Of a stretch of 57,756 nucleotides of DNA, positions 17,141 to 25,879 are shown in pieces; position 1 is the first letter of the stretch, and each line of letters opens with the position of its first letter. A program made the position numbers and the translations under genes. This DNA is from Muribaculaceae bacterium (GTDB lineage Bacteria > Bacteroidota > Bacteroidia > Bacteroidales > Muribaculaceae). The stretch lies in the NCBI GenBank assembly GCA_009775265.1, contig VSPG01000010.1, positions 1-57,756 of the forward strand, given 5' to 3'. Under the pieces are notes generated by a model, which made no database searches, had not been told where the DNA came from, and was given only the letters and a program-made list of their open reading frames with translations.

Positions 17141-18235
17141 ATGAGGATAATATACACATGCCAGTTGACGAGCGTGGCCGGCGGCCTCGAGCGCATTATG
17201 TGCGAGAAGGCCTCGGCCATGGCACAGACGGGGCATGATGTGTGCATAATAACGAACAACCCTCCCGGATGCAGCCATGCATATGATATAGACGGACGCG
17301 TAAAAGTCATTGACCTGCAGCTTTCATATCCCACCGGAATATGGCAACGGCTATGGTTCAAGTTGCGCCAGAACCGCCGGATATATGCCGAGATGCGCCG
17401 CTTCCGGCCCGACATTACCGTGGCCGCCCCTACGTGGCTGACTACGGCCGCATTGCTATGCCCCGGGCGCCTGGTGCTTGAATCCCACAGCTCGCAAGCC
17501 GACGCATTCTCCGGCGAAAAACACTCCGCCTACAAACGCCTGAAAACGGCTTTTGCCGAACGCCGTGCTTCCGCCGTAGTAGCGCTCACAAAAGAAGATT
17601 CACAATACTGGCATTCGGCACGCAGGCTCGAAGTAATACCCAATTTCAGCGACATGGCACGCCACAGCAATGCAAAAACGCGGCATGGAGCACTTGCCAT
17701 AGGACGTCTCTCTCCAGTCAAGCGCTTCGACGTGCTCATCGACGCATGGGCGCTTGTTGTGAAACGCCATCCCGAAGCCTGGCTCGACATCTACGGCGAG
17801 GGTGAGCTAAAAGATGCGCTCATCGCACAAATCATGCGCCTCGGCCTTCAGAACCACGTGGTGCTGAGAGGCCGCTCCGACGAAATACACGAAGTCTACT
17901 CCTCTCACGAATTTCTGATTGCGAGTTCGGACTACGAAGGATTACCCCTAATGCTCATCGAGGCCATGCAATGCGGATGTCCGTGTATAAGCGTAGACTG
18001 TCCGTGCGGCCCGCGTGAAATCATTACCGACGGCGAAGACGGCATGCTCATTCCATTCCGAGGCATTCCGCGCAATGAGGTCACGGAAGCAATTGCCGAT
18101 GCTGCATGCCGCATGATTGAAAACCCAGAACTGCGCCTCGCATACGGCGAAAAAGCACGGGCCAACTCCGCACGCTTCAGCAAAGACAAGATAATGCGAC
18201 TATGGGAGTGCCTGTTCAAGGAAATCGCACAATAA
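17141..18235 (+). CDS. GT4-type glycosyltransferase
   Basis: A 364-residue GT-B fold enzyme. The N-terminal domain begins MRIIYTCQLTSVAGGLERIM, with the Gly-Gly donor loop. The C-terminal domain has LAIGRLSPVKRFDVLIDAW and the EGLPLMLIEAMQCGCPCIS segment, which holds the Glu-x7-Glu-type nucleotide-sugar motif. It is not next to other polysaccharide genes, so the acceptor is unknown. The start was chosen just downstream of promoter array B. The gene lies between arrays B and C, which point towards each other. Confidence 0.87.
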   Translation: MRIIYTCQLTSVAGGLERIMCEKASAMAQTGHDVCIITNNPPGCSHAYDIDGRVKVIDLQLSYPTGIWQRLWFKLRQNRRIYAEMRRFRPDITVAAPTWLTTAALLCPGRLVLESHSSQADAFSGEKHSAYKRLKTAFAERRASAVVALTKEDSQYWHSARRLEVIPNFSDMARHSNAKTRHGALAIGRLSPVKRFDVLIDAWALVVKRHPEAWLDIYGEGELKDALIAQIMRLGLQNHVVLRGRSDEIHEVYSSHEFLIASSDYEGLPLMLIEAMQCGCPCISVDCPCGPREIITDGEDGMLIPFRGIPRNEVTEAIADAACRMIENPELRLAYGEKARANSARFSKDKIMRLWECLFKEIAQ

Positions 18236-18247
18236 AATATCTTCCGA

Positions 18248-18395
18248 CAAATATACGGATAAGTCGAGTGCAAAACCAAATTCTATTTGGGTTTTGCCGA
18301 GCGAGAGTATATAGGACGCAGTCAAATATAGCGATAAGTCGAGAGCAAAACCAAATTCTATTTGGGTTTTGCCGAGCGTGAGTATATAGGACGCA
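18248..18395 (-). repeat. Promoter-palindrome repeat array C (inverted)
   Basis: On the minus strand two full units 75 bp apart carry GCTCGGCAAAACCCAAAT, a 3-base loop and ATTTGGTTTTGC. Each is followed by CTCGAC, then a -7 box TATATTTG (18323-18330 and 18248-18255). Palindrome arms are GCAAAAC/GTTTTGC, whereas array A has GCAGAAC/GTTCTGC, a paired compensatory change. A third unit is interrupted at its -7 box by the element at 18404-18581. The array points into the 3' end of the glycosyltransferase gene, giving potential antisense transcription. Confidence 0.75.
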
Positions 18396-18403
18396 GTCAA
18401 AGA

Positions 18404-18581
18404 CACGGCTCTTTCATTTAACTTTGATGCTACAATGCGCCACTGTTAATCAAGTAGTTATATGTAGCAGTTACGCAATGGCTGTATTAATCTCATTTTG
18501 GATAAAAGGGTTAATGGCTTTTAACTAACTATCAGTCATGCACTTTGAAAATTCCAAGCATTTTTAAATGAAAGAGCCGTG
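18404..18581. mobile_element. 178 bp MITE-like element with 9 bp target duplication
   Basis: Perfect 18 bp inverted ends (CACGGCTCTTTCATTTAA at 18404-18421, its complement at 18564-18581) are flanked by direct repeats AGTCAAAGA (18395-18403 and 18582-18590). There is no coding capacity. The target is the -7 box of a promoter repeat: on the minus strand the restored site reads TATCTTTGACT. A 9 bp duplication is seen in IS4/IS10-type elements among others; the parent family is not identified. Confidence 0.8.
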
Positions 18582-18876
18582 AGTCAAAGATACGAAAAAA
18601 GCGAAGACGCTTGCACACATCAAATTAAAGCCTTAACTTTGCGGCATGAAAACTCAGCGCCACATATCCTTATTTCGTGATGCCCGCCTGATGGCAAGTG
18701 CTGAGATTTTACCCCCCCAGTTTGTAAAAGCTTAATATTCAAGCATCTGCGACATACATCCGCAGACACAAGCTATAAGTGCGCTCCGATTGTGCTCCAA
18801 AGCATAGTCGGAGCGCGCCGCTTTTCCGCATCCATGCCTAACCAAACATCACAACTATAAACCAACATCACCTCTT
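18582..18876 (+). promoter_or_regulatory. Leader region of the Ig-like surface protein gene
   Basis: A promoter-like TTG (18611-18613), 20 bp and TAACTTTG (18634-18641) would start an approximately 230 nt leader. The leader contains a 29-codon open frame at 18646-18735 with a C7 tract, and a 16 bp stem-loop at 18781-18816 (GCGCTCCGA... / ...TCGGAGCGC, loop CCAA) followed by a short TTTT. The hairpin could be an attenuator or a stabilising 5' structure. No known riboswitch was recognised. Confidence 0.5.
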
Positions 18877-21354
18877 ATGAAAAAACTTTTACTCTCACTT
18901 GCTCTCGCAGCTGCAGCCTGCGTAGCGGGAGGATTTACAGCACAGGCGGCCGAGACTTTCTACACTTGCCTGTTCGGAAAGGACTACAACAGCAAAGGTG
19001 TATCAGATTACACTTCGGCATGGTCAACCACCGTAGACGGAAACAAATTTAATGTAGAGAATTTTAATAATAACAATAACGACATCAAATGGAATTTTGT
19101 AAGGTGCGGAAGTAAAAACGCAGCTTCAATAGCAAAAGTAACTACTGCTTTTGCTGTGCCGCAGAGCATACAGACTGTTGTTGCAACAATTGATGCTGTC
19201 ACAAAAACCAATATAAACTCAATAAAGCTCGAAACATCCGAAAATGCCAATTTCACAACAATTGCAAGTACTGTGACTGCTGCTACTTCAGACATCAAAG
19301 TAGGAGAATTGACATTTACATTGGATGCTCCCGCCAAGAATCTGTATTATCGCGTAGTGTTTGATTGCCAAAAAAGTAAGAACGGCATACTTCAGCTTAG
19401 CAAAATCACTTATAACGGCTTTGATTCCGAGGCCATAGAAGCCAACGCTTCATTTGAGGACATTGAAGTGGAAGTAGGGCAAAGTGTAGCGCCAGTGTTC
19501 ACTCCTGACGATATTCCTGGCGTGACATACACAAGCGGCGACGAGACAATCGCCAAAATTGAAAACGGGAAAGTCGTTGGCGTAGCCCAAGGCACGACCA
19601 CCATAACAGCATCTTGGGCTGAAAGCAAATATCTTGCCGGAAGCGCCACTTTCATGGCTACCGTAATCAAAGCCCGTCAAGACTCTGAAATAGCATTTGA
19701 ATACGAGCACGTAGACGGCAAAATCAACACAGGTATTGTATGGCGCAGCGCAATAGTGACAGCTGGCGACGGAGCGGTGACCTACACCTCGTCGAACCCC
19801 GATGTTGTCACGATCAATCCAACCACAGGCGCAATAACCCCGGACGACGTGCACAAAACCGGCATCGCACTCATCACAGCCACCATTGCAGCGACGGAGA
19901 ACTTCCGCGAAGCCAAAGCCACCTACGAAGCACATATACTCGACCTTGACAAAGAATCGGACGCCGTGGAATTCGACCTTACGACAAAAAAGGACGATAC
20001 GTATTTATCTTTCCACGAAGCAGTCGGCCCCGGAGGAATTATTAAAGTGAAATTCGAAGGCGGCAGATTCCGTCTTTGGGATGATGGCATATGTTTCTAT
20101 ACAGGCACGACGACTTTGACTTTTACATCAGAACCCGGCTACACTATTACTAAAATAGCCGCAGTAGGTGCAGGTGCAATGGATATTGTCGGGGAATTCT
20201 ACAAGGCAGGCACTCAGACTTGGGACGGAGAAAGTTCAGCTGTAACCCTTACTCTGACACCTAATGAAACCGTGGCACTTGAGGGTCTCAACGTATTCTA
20301 CAAAAAAGAGGAATCCACCCTCAAACCCGCCGAACTCACATTCACCCCGCGCGTAAATGCCGTTATGGTAGGTGAGGTAGCCCACCTTAACGGAGCAAAC
20401 AACCCCAACGGCCGCGTGCTCTCTTACAGCATAGCATGTCTTGAAGACGGAGACTATATCATTGAGACCACTGAAAACGGCATTGATGTTCTTGTCGACA
20501 AAACCGGTTCTTACACACTGCGTGCAGAATCTGAAAAGGATGCAGAATATATGGGCGGTCTTGCCATCATGCGCCTTAACGTTTACCCTGACATCGCACC
20601 TTCTGCAGATAAAGCAAACGCATGCGACAAGAAGAACAAGGTAATAGAGCTTGTAGGCGGAAAAGTGATTGTAGACTTCAACATGCCCAATGACTTTATA
20701 CTTCTATACAAATATACAGCTAAGGGCGCAGATGCTGTCAGCGAAGACTTCCAGCCTTACGCGAATGGTGACGGAATCGAACTCACGGAAGAAGGAACAC
20801 TCTCGTATTACATGCAGAACGGTCAGGGTTATGACTCTGAAGTAGTAACCTACTCTGTAGTAAATCCTGCCAAAATCGTGGGTATCACCCATGAGGTGCT
20901 TGCCGGCAAGACTGTGGTTCGCGCCAACTATACGCTGCATGTGAACAACCACCGCGAGGGCAACACCTATGAGGTGACGTTCACCGTGGGCGATCAGACT
21001 GCTACCAACACCGAGCACACTCTTGTGACAGAGGAAGAAGCCGCAGTGGCTCCCGTAGCTGAAGATTTCACTTCCACCCACAAGCTGAAAGGCACAGTGG
21101 TTGTGACGGGTCTTACCGGTGAAACCGACTACAAAGCATCCCTTGCCGTGAAAGTGAACGGTGAAGACACTCCATCGCACACCACCGAATTCGACGTCAA
21201 GACCGGCACTGTGGGCATCGAGGACGTGACGGTTGACGCCGCCGCTTCCGCCGAATACTTCACCCTCCAGGGCGTGCGTGTGGCACAGCCCGAAGCAGGC
21301 AACATGTACATCGTGCGCCGTGGCGCCGTGGTGAGCAAAGAGCTCGTGAAGTAA
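18877..21354 (+). CDS. Secreted Ig-like repeat surface protein
   Basis: An 825-residue protein with a Sec signal (MKKLLLSLALAAAACVAGGF, cleavage near AQA-A). Residues about 25-180 form a beta-rich domain with Asn-rich NNNNN. Residues about 185-265 and 270-350 are Big_2-like bacterial Ig domains (TSGDETIAKIENGKVVGVAQ; TSSNPDVVTINPTTGAI). A further beta-domain and a fibronectin-like part follow. The last about 45 residues (GIEDVTV, YFTLQGVRVAQPEAGNMYIV, ending ELVK) resemble the conserved C-terminal tail of Bacteroidetes secreted proteins. The 5' half is AT-richer than the 3' end. The ligand is unknown. Confidence 0.8.
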   Translation: MKKLLLSLALAAAACVAGGFTAQAAETFYTCLFGKDYNSKGVSDYTSAWSTTVDGNKFNVENFNNNNNDIKWNFVRCGSKNAASIAKVTTAFAVPQSIQTVVATIDAVTKTNINSIKLETSENANFTTIASTVTAATSDIKVGELTFTLDAPAKNLYYRVVFDCQKSKNGILQLSKITYNGFDSEAIEANASFEDIEVEVGQSVAPVFTPDDIPGVTYTSGDETIAKIENGKVVGVAQGTTTITASWAESKYLAGSATFMATVIKARQDSEIAFEYEHVDGKINTGIVWRSAIVTAGDGAVTYTSSNPDVVTINPTTGAITPDDVHKTGIALITATIAATENFREAKATYEAHILDLDKESDAVEFDLTTKKDDTYLSFHEAVGPGGIIKVKFEGGRFRLWDDGICFYTGTTTLTFTSEPGYTITKIAAVGAGAMDIVGEFYKAGTQTWDGESSAVTLTLTPNETVALEGLNVFYKKEESTLKPAELTFTPRVNAVMVGEVAHLNGANNPNGRVLSYSIACLEDGDYIIETTENGIDVLVDKTGSYTLRAESEKDAEYMGGLAIMRLNVYPDIAPSADKANACDKKNKVIELVGGKVIVDFNMPNDFILLYKYTAKGADAVSEDFQPYANGDGIELTEEGTLSYYMQNGQGYDSEVVTYSVVNPAKIVGITHEVLAGKTVVRANYTLHVNNHREGNTYEVTFTVGDQTATNTEHTLVTEEEAAVAPVAEDFTSTHKLKGTVVVTGLTGETDYKASLAVKVNGEDTPSHTTEFDVKTGTVGIEDVTVDAAASAEYFTLQGVRVAQPEAGNMYIVRRGAVVSKELVK

Positions 21355-21394
21355 AACTCCGCCCCTCGCGGGCAGAGCATATTGTTTATTGAAA

Positions 21395-21434
21395 GCGACG
21401 CCGCGCACGTGAGTGCCCGGCGTCGTGCTTTTTT
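21395..21434 (+). terminator. Terminator after the surface protein gene
   Basis: GC-rich stem built from GCGACGCCG and CGGCGTCGT with an inner GCAC/GTGC and loop GTGA, followed by CTTTTTT. Confidence 0.88.
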
Positions 21435-21447
21435 ATGGCACATTGAG

Positions 21448-21478
21448 TTGCGCGTATCACTCTTTTTTCGTAGCTTTG
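21448..21478 (+). promoter_or_regulatory. Promoter of korAB
   Basis: TTG at 21448-21450, 20 bp spacer and TAGCTTTG at 21471-21478, 25 bp upstream of korA. Confidence 0.75.
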
Positions 21479-21503
21479 CCACGCAAACGAACAAACCAAT
21501 CTT

Positions 21504-23357
21504 ATGTCTGAAAAACATCAGGTCAAAACCCTCGACAAGGTAGTAGTGCGCTTCTCCGGCGATTCCGGCGACGGCATGCAGCTTGCCGGAAATATATTCA
21601 CCAACGTATCGGCCGCACTCGGATGCACCGTATCCACCTTTCCCGACTATCCCGCCGAGATACGCGCCCCGCAGGGGTCGCTGAGCGGAGTGAGCGGTTT
21701 TCAGGTGAGCGTAGGTGTGGGCGTACACACTCCGGGCGACAGCTGCGACGTGCTGGTGGCCATGAACCCCGCCGCACTCAAACAGAACATACGCTTCCTG
21801 CGCAGAGGCGGCACCGTGATAGTCGACATCGACTCTTTCCGCCCCGCCGACCTGCGCAAAGCACAGTTTGCCACCGACGACGCCTTCGCCGAACTCGGTA
21901 TTGACGAAAACTGCCTGTTGCAGGTGCCTGTCACACAGATGACACGCGACGCCCTCGCCGACAGCGGCCTTGACAACAAGAGCATGCTGAAATGCCGCAA
22001 CATATTCGCCCTCGGCCTGGTGTGCTGGCTGTTCGACCGCCCGCTGGAGGAAGCAGTCGCCCACCTCGGCAGCAAGTTTGCAAAGAAACCGGCCATCTTC
22101 GAAGCCAACAAACGCGTGCTCCAGGCCGGATTCGACTACGGACACAACGTGCATGCGTCGGTGCCCACCTACCGAATTGAAAGCGAAGTACCCCGTCCCG
22201 GCATATACACTGACATCAACGGCAACACGGCAACTGCCTGGGGACTCATCATGGCATCGGAAAAAAGCGGCCTGCCACTCTTTCTCGGCTCCTACCCCAT
22301 CACCCCCGCCACCGACATCCTCCACGAACTTGCCAAACGTAAAGACCTCGGCGTAAAAGCCGTGCAGATGGAGGACGAAATAGCAGGCGTGTGCTCGGCC
22401 ATAGGCGCATCCTTTGCCGGAAACCTGGCCGTCACGTCCACGTCCGGCCCCGGTCTTGCCCTCAAAAGCGAAGCCATAGGCCTGGCCGTAATAGCCGAAC
22501 TCCCCCTTGTGGTAATCGATGTGCAGCGCGGCGGCCCGTCCACCGGCCTGCCCACCAAAACAGAGCAGACCGACCTCATGCAGGCTCTTTACGGCCGCAA
22601 CGGCGAAAGCCCCGTGGCCGTAGTGGCGCCGGCCACTCCCACCGACTGCTTCGACATGGCATTCGAGGCATGCCGCATCGCTGTCGAGCATATGACACCC
22701 GTGATACTGCTCAGCGACGCCTTTATCGGCAACGGAGCATCGGCATGGCGTGTGCCCGAGGCCGACGAATATCCTGCAATCACGCAGCCACGCGTGCCCG
22801 AAGCAATGAAGGCCGAAGGCACATGGCAGCCTTACAGCCGCGACCCCGAAACACTCGTACGTTATTGGGCCACGCCCGGCACTCCCGGCCTTGCCCACCG
22901 CATAGGCGGCCTCGAAAAAGACTGCAAATGCGGGGCCATATCCACCGACCCTGCCAACCACGAGCGCATGGTGGAAACACGCCGCGAAAAAATCGCGCGC
23001 ATAGCCCGCGACATTCCCGCCCTCGAAGTCATGTGCGACACCGACGCCGACACGCTTCTCGTGGGCTGGGGCGGCACATGCGGCCACCTGCACAGCGCTG
23101 CCGACGAACTGTGTGCAGCAGGCGTGCCGACGGCATTCGCCCATTTCCGCTACATCAATCCCCTGCCGGCCAACACCGCCGAGGTGCTGCGCCGCTACAA
23201 GCGCGTAATCGTGGCCGAGCTCAACTCCGGCATGATGGCCGACTGGCTGCAGTGCCACTTCCCCGACATCAACATACGCCGCATCAACAAAGTACAGGGA
23301 CAGCCTTTCCTCGTGGGCGAACTCGTGGAAGGGGTAAAAAACATCGTAAACGAATAG
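21504..23357 (+). CDS. korA: 2-oxoglutarate:ferredoxin oxidoreductase, fused gamma-alpha subunit
   Basis: A 617-residue protein. Residues 1-190 form the gamma (CoA/ketoacid) domain starting VVVRFSGDSGDGMQLAGNIF. From about residue 215 follows the alpha pyrimidine-binding domain with GNTATAWGLIMASEKSGLP, YPITPATDILHEL, the Glu-containing QMEDEIAGVCSAIGASFAG, and STSGPGLALKSEA. With KorB it makes succinyl-CoA and reduced ferredoxin from 2-oxoglutarate, or runs in reverse in anaerobes. The fused layout is usual in Bacteroidetes. Substrate assignment to 2-oxoglutarate rather than another 2-oxoacid is by family resemblance. Confidence 0.9.
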   Translation: MSEKHQVKTLDKVVVRFSGDSGDGMQLAGNIFTNVSAALGCTVSTFPDYPAEIRAPQGSLSGVSGFQVSVGVGVHTPGDSCDVLVAMNPAALKQNIRFLRRGGTVIVDIDSFRPADLRKAQFATDDAFAELGIDENCLLQVPVTQMTRDALADSGLDNKSMLKCRNIFALGLVCWLFDRPLEEAVAHLGSKFAKKPAIFEANKRVLQAGFDYGHNVHASVPTYRIESEVPRPGIYTDINGNTATAWGLIMASEKSGLPLFLGSYPITPATDILHELAKRKDLGVKAVQMEDEIAGVCSAIGASFAGNLAVTSTSGPGLALKSEAIGLAVIAELPLVVIDVQRGGPSTGLPTKTEQTDLMQALYGRNGESPVAVVAPATPTDCFDMAFEACRIAVEHMTPVILLSDAFIGNGASAWRVPEADEYPAITQPRVPEAMKAEGTWQPYSRDPETLVRYWATPGTPGLAHRIGGLEKDCKCGAISTDPANHERMVETRREKIARIARDIPALEVMCDTDADTLLVGWGGTCGHLHSAADELCAAGVPTAFAHFRYINPLPANTAEVLRRYKRVIVAELNSGMMADWLQCHFPDINIRRINKVQGQPFLVGELVEGVKNIVNE

Positions 23358-23359
23358 TC

Positions 23360-24373
23360 ATGGACAACCAAACATACACAGCAGCCGACTACAAGAACGG
23401 GCAAAGCGTGCGCTGGTGCCCGGGATGCGGCGACCACGCCATCCTCAACACCCTGCACAAAGCCATGGCCACTCTCGGCGTGCCGCCTCACCGCACCGCC
23501 GTCATCTCCGGCATAGGATGCAGTTCGCGCCTGCCGTATTACATGAACACATACGGCTTCCACACCATCCACGGCCGCGCAGCCGCCATAGCCACAGGCT
23601 TCAAAATCGCCAATCCCGAAATGACCGTATGGCAGATTTCCGGCGACGGCGACGGACTCGCTATCGGAGGCAACCACTTCATCCACGCCGTGCGCCGCAA
23701 TATCGACATCAACATAGTGCTGTTCAACAATAAAATCTACGGCCTCACAAAAGGGCAGTATTCGCCTACGAGTCCGCGCGGATTTGTGTCGAAATCGTCG
23801 CCCTACGGCACTGTGGAGGACCCGTTCATCCCTGCCGAACTCGCATTCGGCGCACGCGGCAACTTCTTTGCACGCAGCATCGACGTGGAACTCGCCACTT
23901 CGCAGGAAGTGCTCGTGGCCGCCGCGCGCCACAAAGGCACATCGGTCGTAGAGATTCTGCAAAACTGCGTAATCTTCAACAACGGCATCCACAGCAGCGT
24001 GACCGACCGCGAGCACCGCTCCGAACGCACGATACACCTGCGCCACGGACAGAAAATGACATTCGGCCCTGAAAACGAACGCGGCCTCGTGCAGGACGGA
24101 TTCCTGCTCAAAGCCGTAACCATCGGTCAGGACGGTTACACGCTTGACGACGTGCTGGTGCACGACGCACACACACCCTCCAACTTCCTGCACCAGCAGC
24201 TCGCCATGATGGACGGCACCGACCTGCCTCTCGCCGTGGGTGTGATACGCGATGTCGAAGCCCCCACCTACACCGACACCCTCGAAGCACAGATAGCTGA
24301 CGTGCGCACACGCAAAGGCCATGCCACGCTGCGCGACATGGTGCTCGCGGGCAACACATGGGAAGTGAAATGA
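23360..24373 (+). CDS. korB: 2-oxoglutarate:ferredoxin oxidoreductase, beta subunit
   Basis: A 337-residue TPP-binding partner of KorA. The N terminus carries RWCPGCGDHAIL and GIGCSSRLPYYMNTYG. The TPP/Mg motif is GDGDGLAIGGNHFIHAVRRN with downstream NIVLFNNKIYGLTKGQYSP. It starts 2 bp after korA, so the two are co-translated. The ATG at 23360 was chosen because the CPGCG segment begins about 20 residues later, as in homologues; the frame stays open far upstream only as a shadow of korA. Confidence 0.93.
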   Translation: MDNQTYTAADYKNGQSVRWCPGCGDHAILNTLHKAMATLGVPPHRTAVISGIGCSSRLPYYMNTYGFHTIHGRAAAIATGFKIANPEMTVWQISGDGDGLAIGGNHFIHAVRRNIDINIVLFNNKIYGLTKGQYSPTSPRGFVSKSSPYGTVEDPFIPAELAFGARGNFFARSIDVELATSQEVLVAAARHKGTSVVEILQNCVIFNNGIHSSVTDREHRSERTIHLRHGQKMTFGPENERGLVQDGFLLKAVTIGQDGYTLDDVLVHDAHTPSNFLHQQLAMMDGTDLPLAVGVIRDVEAPTYTDTLEAQIADVRTRKGHATLRDMVLAGNTWEVK

Positions 24374-24393
24374 CGGGCCATCACCAAACATAA

Positions 24394-24433
24394 CATCATC
24401 GGGGCCGCTGAAAAGTCAGCGGCCCCGATGATG
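24394..24433. terminator. Hairpin between convergent korB and ClC genes
   Basis: Perfect 18 bp stem CATCATCGGGGCCGCTGA with its complement and loop AAAG. It lacks a clear T run on either strand but lies exactly between two converging genes. Confidence 0.7.
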
Positions 24434-24435
24434 TT

Positions 24436-25746
24436 TCATGCAACCTGGTCGCGGATTTCAACCACAGCGAACGAAACCATGGCGGCAACGGCCACAGGGA
24501 GAAAATATGCGTGTGTGGCAGTCATTTCCACCACAAGGAATATGGCCATCAAGGGAGCACGCAGGACTGCGGCCATAACTGCGGCCATGCCAGAAACCAC
24601 AAACACCTGCACCGGAAGCTCCACGCCGAAAAACACCCGCGCGGCACCCGTGAAAACAAAACCGGCTACAGCGCCGGCAAACAGCGTCGGAGCGAAATCG
24701 CCTCCTACCCCACCCCCGCTTATAGAGCCGAACGCAGCCACACCTTTTACCATCAGCACCCCGGCTCCGGCAAGCAACAGACTCCTGATGCCATCGTCCT
24801 GAAACAAGGCGAACGGACTGTATTCGCCAAGCATACCACCGTGCGCATCCGCCATCGATGCGATGACATCGTAGCCCTCGCCGTAAAGCGACGGAAACAG
24901 AAACAACAGCACACCAACAGCCGCACCCGAAACCAGCCCGCGCACCCAACGGTTCGGCAAACCCTGCAAAAAACGCTCCATGGCACGCCCGGTGCCGCCA
25001 TACCACAAGGCATATGCCCCGCAACACAGCCCAAGCAACAGCACGGCGACAATGTAGCCCGTGTCCTGCGGAACCATCCCCGCCAACGGCAGGCTCGGAA
25101 CACAGCCCGACAGCACATAGGACGTAAGCGACGACACTATGCAGGTGCATAGAATAGCTACTGCCGACAATGCCGTGAGCTGTATCCCCATACATTCCAC
25201 CGCGAAAAGCATTCCGCCCACCGGCGCCGTGAATACCCCGGCCACACCGGCCGCAGACCCGCACCATATCATCATACGCACGAAACCATCCGACAATCCC
25301 ATTCGCCGCGAAATATTGCTGCCGAGCGACGCCCCGACATTGGCAATAGGACCGCCGACTCCGGCCGAGCCGCCGAACCCGAGCGTCAGAGCGTTGGCGA
25401 TAATGGTGCCATATGTGAGCTTAGGAGATATGGCGGTGTCGCCGTGCCTGAGCAATGTTTTTATTTTTTCGCCGGAATACTCGAAATCGCTGTGCATCAC
25501 ATAGTATGAAAACACCACTGTGAACATCACGCCTATTATCGGCAGCGCTATCACAACAGCGTTGCCATGAGCCGCGCCGCTGACACCGCGCACAACATCC
25601 GACACATAATTTATAAGCCATTTAAGAAGCGATGCCGCCAAGCCGCATGCCACCCCTACCGACAGACACATCGCCGGCCCCGTTATTGCCAACGGGGCCG
25701 CGGAAAATTTTATTCTGCAACGGCCGAACATACATCTTATCCTCAT
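24436..25746 (-). CDS. ClC-family anion channel or transporter lacking the gating Glu
   Basis: A 436-residue polytopic protein of the ClC chloride channel family, with the helix N-F region and the GGGVGGDFAPTLFAGA segment near the C terminus. The second ClC signature, normally with Glu (G-x-E-x-P), reads GGSAGVGGPIANVGASLGS, so Gly stands at the gating Glu position. In known ClC proteins loss of this Glu uncouples proton exchange and leaves passive anion flow. Clear Cl-coordinating GSGIP is also absent. There are no CBS domains. Ion selectivity is unknown. Confidence 0.82.
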   Translation of the reverse strand: MRIRCMFGRCRIKFSAAPLAITGPAMCLSVGVACGLAASLLKWLINYVSDVVRGVSGAAHGNAVVIALPIIGVMFTVVFSYYVMHSDFEYSGEKIKTLLRHGDTAISPKLTYGTIIANALTLGFGGSAGVGGPIANVGASLGSNISRRMGLSDGFVRMMIWCGSAAGVAGVFTAPVGGMLFAVECMGIQLTALSAVAILCTCIVSSLTSYVLSGCVPSLPLAGMVPQDTGYIVAVLLLGLCCGAYALWYGGTGRAMERFLQGLPNRWVRGLVSGAAVGVLLFLFPSLYGEGYDVIASMADAHGGMLGEYSPFALFQDDGIRSLLLAGAGVLMVKGVAAFGSISGGGVGGDFAPTLFAGAVAGFVFTGAARVFFGVELPVQVFVVSGMAAVMAAVLRAPLMAIFLVVEMTATHAYFLPVAVAAMVSFAVVEIRDQVA

Positions 25747-25794
25747 TGTTGCGTGACGTACAACTCTTTATTGGAACAAAGCATACGCAGCTAT

Positions 25795-25826
25795 TGTTCC
25801 GCATTATTCTTTTTTTTGTACCTTTG
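25795..25826 (+). promoter_or_regulatory. Promoter of the TamL-like gene
   Basis: TTG at 25795-25797, 21 bp spacer and TACCTTTG at 25819-25826, about 50 bp upstream of the gene. Confidence 0.7.
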
Positions 25827-25879
25827 CTGTCGCATAACCAAACAAAAGACACACGGCGCTTGTTTTCCATGATAAACAC

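Noticed and set aside
18248..18395. Tandem repeats considered as a CRISPR array
   Set aside because: Only two to three units with a 75 bp period, spacers are conserved rather than unique, and no cas genes are present.
18646..18735. A 29-codon gene after a TAACTTTG promoter
   Set aside because: It would be leaderless and has no recognisable product; kept only as part of the leader description.
21129..23258. A 709-codon open frame on the minus strand opposite the surface protein and korA
   Set aside because: It is antisense to two well-supported genes, its residues are rich in His, Cys and Gly as in shadow frames, and no domain is recognisable.
22391..23359. A long in-frame extension upstream of korB
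   Set aside because: It lies inside korA in another frame and is Arg/His-rich; KorB homologues start at the ATG at 23360.
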